From: Protonemura montana | Lineage: Eukaryota; Arthropoda; Insecta; Plecoptera; Nemouridae | Reading direction: 5' to 3' | Length of the DNA stretch: 64,000 nucleotides | NCBI GenBank assembly: GCA_947568835.1 | Contig: OX387607.1 | Location: 15,019,701 to 15,083,700 of the forward strand | Shown: one piece after another, positions 58,201-64,000 of the stretch | Position numbering within the stretch: the first letter of the stretch is position 1 | Layout: the number at the start of each line of letters is the position of its first letter | Position numbers and translations under genes: made by a program | The notes under the pieces: model-generated | Told to the model about the DNA's origin: nothing | The model's input: only the letters and a program-made list of their open reading frames with translations | The model's database searches: none

Positions 58201-60120
58201 GGCAGGCACATCGACCAACTCCGTAGGAAGGTACAGAGTTAAACTTTGTAGAGATCGCGATTAAATCATTGAGGAAAATGAAAATTTTGCAACATCACAA
58301 AAGACGTCAGTACAGTTTATAGCCTGTTCACATTTAGACGAGATACGAAATGACAGAAGATGATTTATTGCTATTTTAATTATCAGAAAATTAACGGGTG
58401 GGATTAAAGAATTTAGCGATAACAATTTTTGTAAAATAGATGCATTCACACAATAACTTTGATGTACAATTACATGTTATCCTATTTTCTACAACAAATC
58501 AAGAGCACTTTTTTTATTGGGAAATATCGAAATTATTCAGTAAGATACTTAGATGGTAAAAACTATATACGTTTACAGAAAATTGACGCATGTGGATATG
58601 ATTCGTTGAAACATTGCACTTGCTATGTACTGACCGTAATGACACCAATTGCGCCAGTTGGTAAATTCAAGGTCTTGGTCAACTGTAGGATTGCATTGCA
58701 TTTTGATCATATGTGATAGCTATTACGTAGATCACGGATATTACTGCTTTTTTGAGTTATTATACTCGCGTTGGGTTTGACAATTATGACAGTAACTGTC
58801 GTCAGCATAATCACAAACACATGTCAGTGTTTAGTGTGATTCCTGTAGATAGGTATGTGCTTTGAGATTGACAAAATAATTGGGCGCTTTTTGAATCACA
58901 GAAGCGAGTTATAGCTATCAATGACAAGATTTTTCTGAAATAAAAATAATATTTTTTTTATTCTTGTTTTTTTAGTGTTTTATCATATCTCATGTTTTTT
59001 CCAAGTTTACAAAAACACATCCTGTCATTGACAAAGGTTGCCGATATCAATGAAAATTTCTGATAACAATTTCAATCAAATCTCCCTTCTTCCTTTACAA
59101 AAATAAATAAAACATATAGTGCATTCAAGTCACCAGCGTTCGTGATACGCGTTATTTTATTTAAATTTCAGAGTTCTGAAATTTCAAGCAGAGCATGAGC
59201 TGATAACTTGCAATTAACTGAAACTATTTGCTCGCTGTAGGATTTGTTAGCTTCGAATTCTAATTCGTAGACAAATAGTGATGATCAGATTTTGCCTCTG
59301 AACCTTGCCGCATGCTCTTGAGGCTAAAGATTCAATTTGCCGACACCGGTCCTTGGATTCCGCCTTCAATTGTGCAATCAGTTTGAGCCCATCTAACCGT
59401 CTACCGCGAAACAATGAACAGGCGACACTTTTCTCAATTACTCGAAGTAATAACGCATGCAAGACACAACTACGCACACCATTCAGTACGCATGTTGATT
59501 TCACACTTAGGTACTCGCGAGGACATTTGGAGTAATAATTTGACAACAACTTTTTTTTACTAAAAATCTCATCTTGGCAAATCTGGTTTTGCATTACGCG
59601 AGTAATTTTCCTAGAAGCCATTTCATCACCGATGACCTTATTTTTGTTTAGATTTCATCGATGTTCAAAATACAGTCCATCAACACTCTAAGGTCAACAG
59701 CAGATCGATATTCTGACGAGCATGAATTTTTTTTGTCACTTACGATTTGGTTGACATCTTACAGTCAAGAGGTTAAGATTCTTCCGCATCAGTGATCAGT
59801 CGTCAATTTAAGCGTGACGTGAAATTTATAATGATCTTCGGCACAAGCCAGATAATGAGTGGCAATGAAATTCGAAAGAGACGAGCCCCCTGAACTTCAC
59901 ATCCTATTTCCCGTACTTTAGAACCTCTCCGATAAAAACTTCGTGTCGAGATTATGAGATCACTGCTCTAGCTCGAGTTATGTTATTAACATCTAACCCA
60001 GTTTCTCTCTACCCCGAATTGTCCACAAACAAACAATCCGATCGAACTTTGTTCTTTTCCGTGACGCTCCGTTATTATTCTGACGTAATGAAAAGGAATT
60101 AAAAAAATTGTCAATTATCA
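55296..60120. other. TBC 3' UTR, then gene-less stretch
   Basis: 55296 to about 56375 is probably 3' UTR and possibly contains a 3' UTR intron. Beyond it no exon is supported. A poly-G run of 20 lies at 57555-57574. ORFs here (for example 124 aa, minus, 59247-59621) carry no known motif. Confidence 0.4.
57555..57574 (+). repeat. Poly-G run, 20 bases
   Basis: Uninterrupted G homopolymer in intergenic AT-rich DNA. Confidence 0.85.
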
Positions 60121-60123
60121 TAA

Positions 60124-60158
60124 TATAAGAGCAATTTTAGCCATTAGCTTTCAGTCGA
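60124..60158 (+). promoter_or_regulatory. TATA + Inr core promoter, gene unknown
   Basis: TATAAG at 60124-60129, and the textbook arthropod initiator TCAGTC at 60151-60156, with its A 29 bp from the first T of TATA. The sequence after it is GC-richer and runs into donor-like sites (AAAG|GTCAGT near 60294). It looks like the 5' end of a plus-strand gene whose coding exons lie further right, perhaps outside the window. Confidence 0.45.
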
Positions 60159-61204
60159 TAGCAAGTTGTCAACTGTCAAGAAGCGCGGTAAAAAAGTGTG
60201 CTCGAAAGTGGTTTTGAATTTGTGACATGCACAGTGGTTTCGTAGGTACGCAGATTCGCTAAGCATTGTTCGACGTTCAAGGCGGTTAAGAAAGGTCAGT
60301 GAGTATTGCCATATTTTTGACCACTACCTTGGTTTGCACGTTAGGAATGGTCTGGAATCAAGATCGCTTTCTCTGTGAACTTGATCCTTGAATTTTTGCA
60401 AAATGTCTTTAGTTCACCTTCTGCTAAGTGTCGAGTTGATCATTTTCGCCTCTTTCCGGTCGCAATTTAGCAATTAATTCTTAAGGCTATTGAATTGAAT
60501 GAAAAGTTATCTTCGCTCCGGAACTTAGCGGTTATAATTATTATGTCGGGGCACAATAAACCGAAAACTTCCGCTCGAGGTATTATAAGCGTCGACTATA
60601 TTTCGGTTCGATTTCATCGTCTGGCAAGTACCGTTCTGGTCAACTTTTTGGTATAAACTGTGACATTTTTAAACTAATTAAACACACAAATTATTCTTAT
60701 TTGTTTTGGCAAAGTTTCGATTTGTTTAATCGAAATCAGACAGTTACGCATCACAGCCTTTCCTTGTTGTTAAATTACGTGGTGTTCCTTGTGTGACGTT
60801 TCGAGGAAAACAGAGACGCTCGCGGTGCTGCATACGAAAGTGAGAATTAGCATATGATGCCGAGTGATTAATAAAGTGAATGGATTATGCTGATTTGTGC
60901 AGCGAGTTTGGCAGATGGAGGAAGCATCTAGATTACAGTCGATGGTCAGGTCAATAGAATTCAAATGTGCGTCAAAGGAAACCTGCGGCTAGCATAATTG
61001 CGGTGCGCGGTGTGAAGAATACGTGGAAAAAGTGCGTAGCAAGATTTCCATTTGTGAAATCGATCGAGGTTATAAGAAGTGATCAGAAGCCGACTCAAGC
61101 TAAATTAATTTGATTTCATTTTAATTTTTGATTTGGGTTTTTAAGAGTCAACCTCTGTAAAGGTGTAAAAACAAGTGATACAAATAATGTAAATCTTCTT
61201 AATA

Positions 61205-61560
61205 CTAAAGGCGCTTTTCAGACAAATTATCACAAATTGACTGGCCGTATTGGGTATTTGCACTATTTGCAGAGCAAATAAGTTGTCTTGGCTGGCCATC
61301 AAAAGCAGGAACTCGGTGCCAGAGTCATAGTTTTCCTCGTAGTTCCCCACGAAGAAGCCACTGAAACAACTGGCAATTTCTTGTAAAAACTTCCTCGTCA
61401 GTCCCATTTGTACAGAAACTAAGAAAGAAAGTTTAAAGAAATTTACCCTTAGCCCCAAAGTCCAATCCAAAAATGATCATGTCTCCAAAACAAAACACGG
61501 CGTTTAGATCTTGTCGGCCACCGTACAAGTTGGTATGCCATGTTTGAAAAAAAAACCATA
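61205..61560 (-). pseudogene. Possible minus-strand exons or gene remnant, unrecognised
   Basis: Two coding-like minus-strand blocks: 61456-61560 (NAVFCFGDMIIFGLDFGAKG) and 61205-61425 (MGLTRKFLQEIASCFSGFFV, then FLLLMASQDNLFALQIVQIP). A splice-like AAG|GGTAAA and CTTTCTTAG lie between them. Codon use looks protein-coding, but I recognise no family and cannot find a start or end. It could be internal exons of a gene extending left or right, or a remnant. Confidence 0.25.
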
Positions 61561-62147
61561 AAACGGTCGGCTGTTTGAAAATGTTCGAAACACATGCTCG
61601 GAGCGAAAGAGCCATGTGTGTTCAACGGTCGCGCTCTACGCCTAGTTCTTGATAAGAGAATCCTACGCATGTTAGTCGAGTTCATCTTTAAGACCTCGCA
61701 AGTGTGTGTGTGTGTGTGTTTAATGACACAAGACAATGCGCTAGGGCAGTTAAACTAAGCGAGGAGATCGTTTAAATTTAAATTGTGGAACCATGCGTGA
61801 ATTGAAGACACAAGCAGAATACAATTGTCGCTAGTCACAATCTTATTCGCTGACAAGGTTAGAACCAACATGGCATGGCACACACCTACTAAACGTCTTG
61901 AGCAAGTCTTGAGGTTGTCAGTCAAGGAATTATGTCTGCTAATACGTACTCACTTTGAGCCATGGCGTTACATCTTACAGCAAATTTAAGAAAATGCCAG
62001 CTATAAGCGTGGGCTGTTGAACTAAACAACGTATGCCCAATCGAACCAAATCGATTGACATAGCTTCATTGGTTCTTGAAAACTTGCATATTTTTATTGA
62101 ATATCAATTCAATTACACATTCTTGAACGAGCCGGTTAACTAATTAA

Positions 62148-62375
62148 TAGGTAATCTCTCTAAATTTGGTGCTAAACAGGGGGTTTGAACCCCGATCGCC
62201 AAGTTTTGCGGGTGCTGATTTTCCTTAATATATCGAATACATCTAATAATATTCAAATAATTATATCGAATGATAAAATCTACACCGACGCTACGTGGAG
62301 TCTGTCTGGGTTCGAGTACCTGAATGGGCATTAATTTTTGAGAGGGAATATCGTAGTGTTCAAGAGCACATAATA
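62148..62375. repeat. Diverged fold-back tRNA-like SINE
   Basis: Minus-strand T-arm and tail (complement of GGGGTTCAAACCCCC, then AATTTAGAGAGATTACC) at 62148-62220. It faces a plus-strand T-arm and tail at about 62305-62375 (GGGTTCGAGTACCTGAATGG, AATTTTTGAGAGGG). This is the same inverted arrangement as at 13.03 and 15.65 kb. Confidence 0.55.
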
Positions 62376-62379
62376 TTGT

Positions 62380-64000
62380 TCAAAGGTGGAGATGGCATAC
62401 CTTATTTTGTTGACTAACAAGTTCTCGAATGATGATAAGATTATTTTAACTTTCGGTTCAACTAACAACAATCAATCTTATTGATAAGATTGTTAATTTC
62501 GATCACTTATTTATCGAGCTATGGTAAAAACATGAAAACCAAATATCCGCTTTTGATGTCAGATGATTATCAAAATATTTGTAATTTTTTGCTCGATTTC
62601 GGTCCACGTCATGTTGATTATTTCAAATCACTCCATTCACTAGTCGGTCTTGCGGTTTGTACCATTTTCTGTCAAATGTAATCACCACACGTTATCTGAA
62701 GATTAAATTTTACATCGGCGATAACAAAATGTATCGATTACCATCAAAGCTAGCCACCAAACACTTAACCAAGTATCGAAATTTTGTGCCTTATTACTAA
62801 AAGCTACGCCACATAAATTGGCATTATCGTAAATCGTAAATCGCTTCTATTTTTAAAAGCATTTACCGAGAACAAATCGACCGAGGGCAATGATACTGCC
62901 GTTTTAAACTTAAAATTGTTTTAAACATAAAAAAAATGTAAGTCAACCAAGTTCATACGAGGAAAACCATATTGCTCATAAGTGCATCCAAGTCAGGTGC
63001 TTATGCAAGGGGAGTCCATTGTCTATAGGAGTTGACGTGTCTTCGGCTAGGTTGTACTTCCAGCTGCTAGCGAGGTCCAAGGTACTGAGTCGATGTGGCC
63101 ACTGGAAGGGGTGACTAGGTGCTCCTCTGGTCGCTGGGAGATGATAGCGTCGTGAATATAACCGCAAATCACAATCAGTACGTGCCGGCAAGTTGCGCGA
63201 GGTGCACCGGAATTTTGTTAACTAGGTGAGAATGTGATTATTTATGATTTTTTTTTGTTTTTCATTCGTGGATGTGATCATAGGGGCGTTAAAACCATAT
63301 AAGCTGAAAGCGCATGTCATTTGTTTTCATTTTATTTCTTTATTGAAACTTTTGACGTTTAATAATTGCGTTTTTATTATTTTGTTTTATTTTGCCTTCA
63401 ATTATTTCGATTATTTCTTATTTATTCAACAGAAAATCACCAAATCGGTATTTCCATTTGTATTTCATGCTCACTTAAACAATTTTACATACTATTATCA
63501 AATCTGATTTTTAAATTCCGCAGCCTGCATTCGGAGACAGCCGTCATTTCTTGACTAAATCATAGATATCATCTCTAGTAACTGCACAAAATAGTTACAA
63601 AACACAGGTTATGATAAACTATCCTTATCTTTATGTAGTATAACATATAGTGCACTTCTTGGTTCGATTGCAAAGTGGTTTCAAACTCAACTCGAATTGT
63701 TTGACTAAAGTGTGTTGGCTGCCGAATCTAGCGATGCACCCACACGTCCCAGCCACGTCCCGCGTTTCTTCAACTTCAACACACACTTATCAATGATAAC
63801 ACATCCTCCCATTGTGCATTATACTCTTTGGCAAAATCATTGTACTCCAGACAGGAAGCAGAACTGTACTAAAAGTTTACAAACAAAAATGTGCATCTAT
63901 AACTCATTACCTTGTGCAGTTATCGTTGAAAACAATAATTTGTTTGCGTAACTCCTCTATGTACGCACTTCACGTACAGCATTGTGATCAAACGTGTTTG
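62380..64000. other. Gene-less right end
   Basis: A GC-richer patch at 62970-63200 reads open on the minus strand (71 aa, ends KHLTWMHL), with no recognisable motif or splice partner. The remainder is AT-rich. No gene is supported. Confidence 0.35.

Noticed and set aside
59247-59621. 124-aa minus-strand ORF
   Set aside because: No known domain, AT-rich flanks without promoter or poly(A) support. Probably chance.
1-64000. Retroviral, LTR or Polinton-type fossils and long LINE bodies
   Set aside because: No polymerase, integrase, capsid or envelope-like reading frames and no paired long terminal repeats were recognised. The repeats seen are short and non-coding.

Overview
The window is nuclear DNA from an animal, most likely an arthropod. 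It is AT-rich, with GT-AG introns, long introns full of short interspersed repeats, and arthropod-style TATA/Inr promoters. A complete UNG-type uracil-DNA glycosylase and an SFR1-like recombination factor are present. From general knowledge, UNG is missing from the holometabolous insects examined, so a hemimetabolous insect or another non-holometabolan arthropod fits best. This is inference. I cannot name the species.

Left part (1-8.8 kb): a drebrin-like/Abp1 gene (minus strand, cut by the window edge) shares a roughly 260-bp promoter with UNG (plus strand, 5 exons). An unrecognised 3-exon minus-strand gene (174 aa) follows at 6129-8780. It was assembled only from matching splice phases. From 8.8 to 20 kb I find no gene I can support. 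That stretch holds a 26-bp minisatellite of about 46 copies and several 5S-rRNA-derived and tRNA-derived short elements, some in fold-back form.

Middle (20.2-37.0 kb): one 13-exon gene encodes an 810-aa CCDC142-like protein. Its introns carry two different tandem-repeat families, each present twice in opposite orientation and nested around blocks of exons. Intron 9 holds a 5S-derived SINE whose promoter-bearing head is repeated nine times. Intron 7 contains a complete small nested gene for a secreted chitin-binding (peritrophin-A-like) protein with its own TATA box and poly(A) signal.

Right part: at 38.2-41.7 kb (minus) lies a 1088-aa secreted, Tyr/Ser/Lys/Pro-rich orphan protein. Next come mRpS18C (plus) and SFR1 (minus), which converge with overlapping 3' ends. 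SFR1 is head-to-head with a 6-exon TBC1D12/TBC1D14-type RabGAP (plus, 43.99-55.3 kb). From 55.3 to 64 kb no gene is firmly supported, though a TATA+Inr core promoter near 60.15 kb and a possible minus-strand exon block near 61.3 kb stand out.

The recognised genes cover DNA repair (UNG, SFR1), actin/endocytosis (Dbnl), membrane traffic (TBC1D12/14), mitochondrial translation (mRpS18C) and extracellular matrix (two secreted proteins). They do not form a pathway. The unusual biology lies in the repeats: snap-back tRNA-like elements, multiplied pol III promoter heads, and mirror-image satellite arrays inside one transcription unit. I recognised no retroviral, LTR or Polinton-type element.
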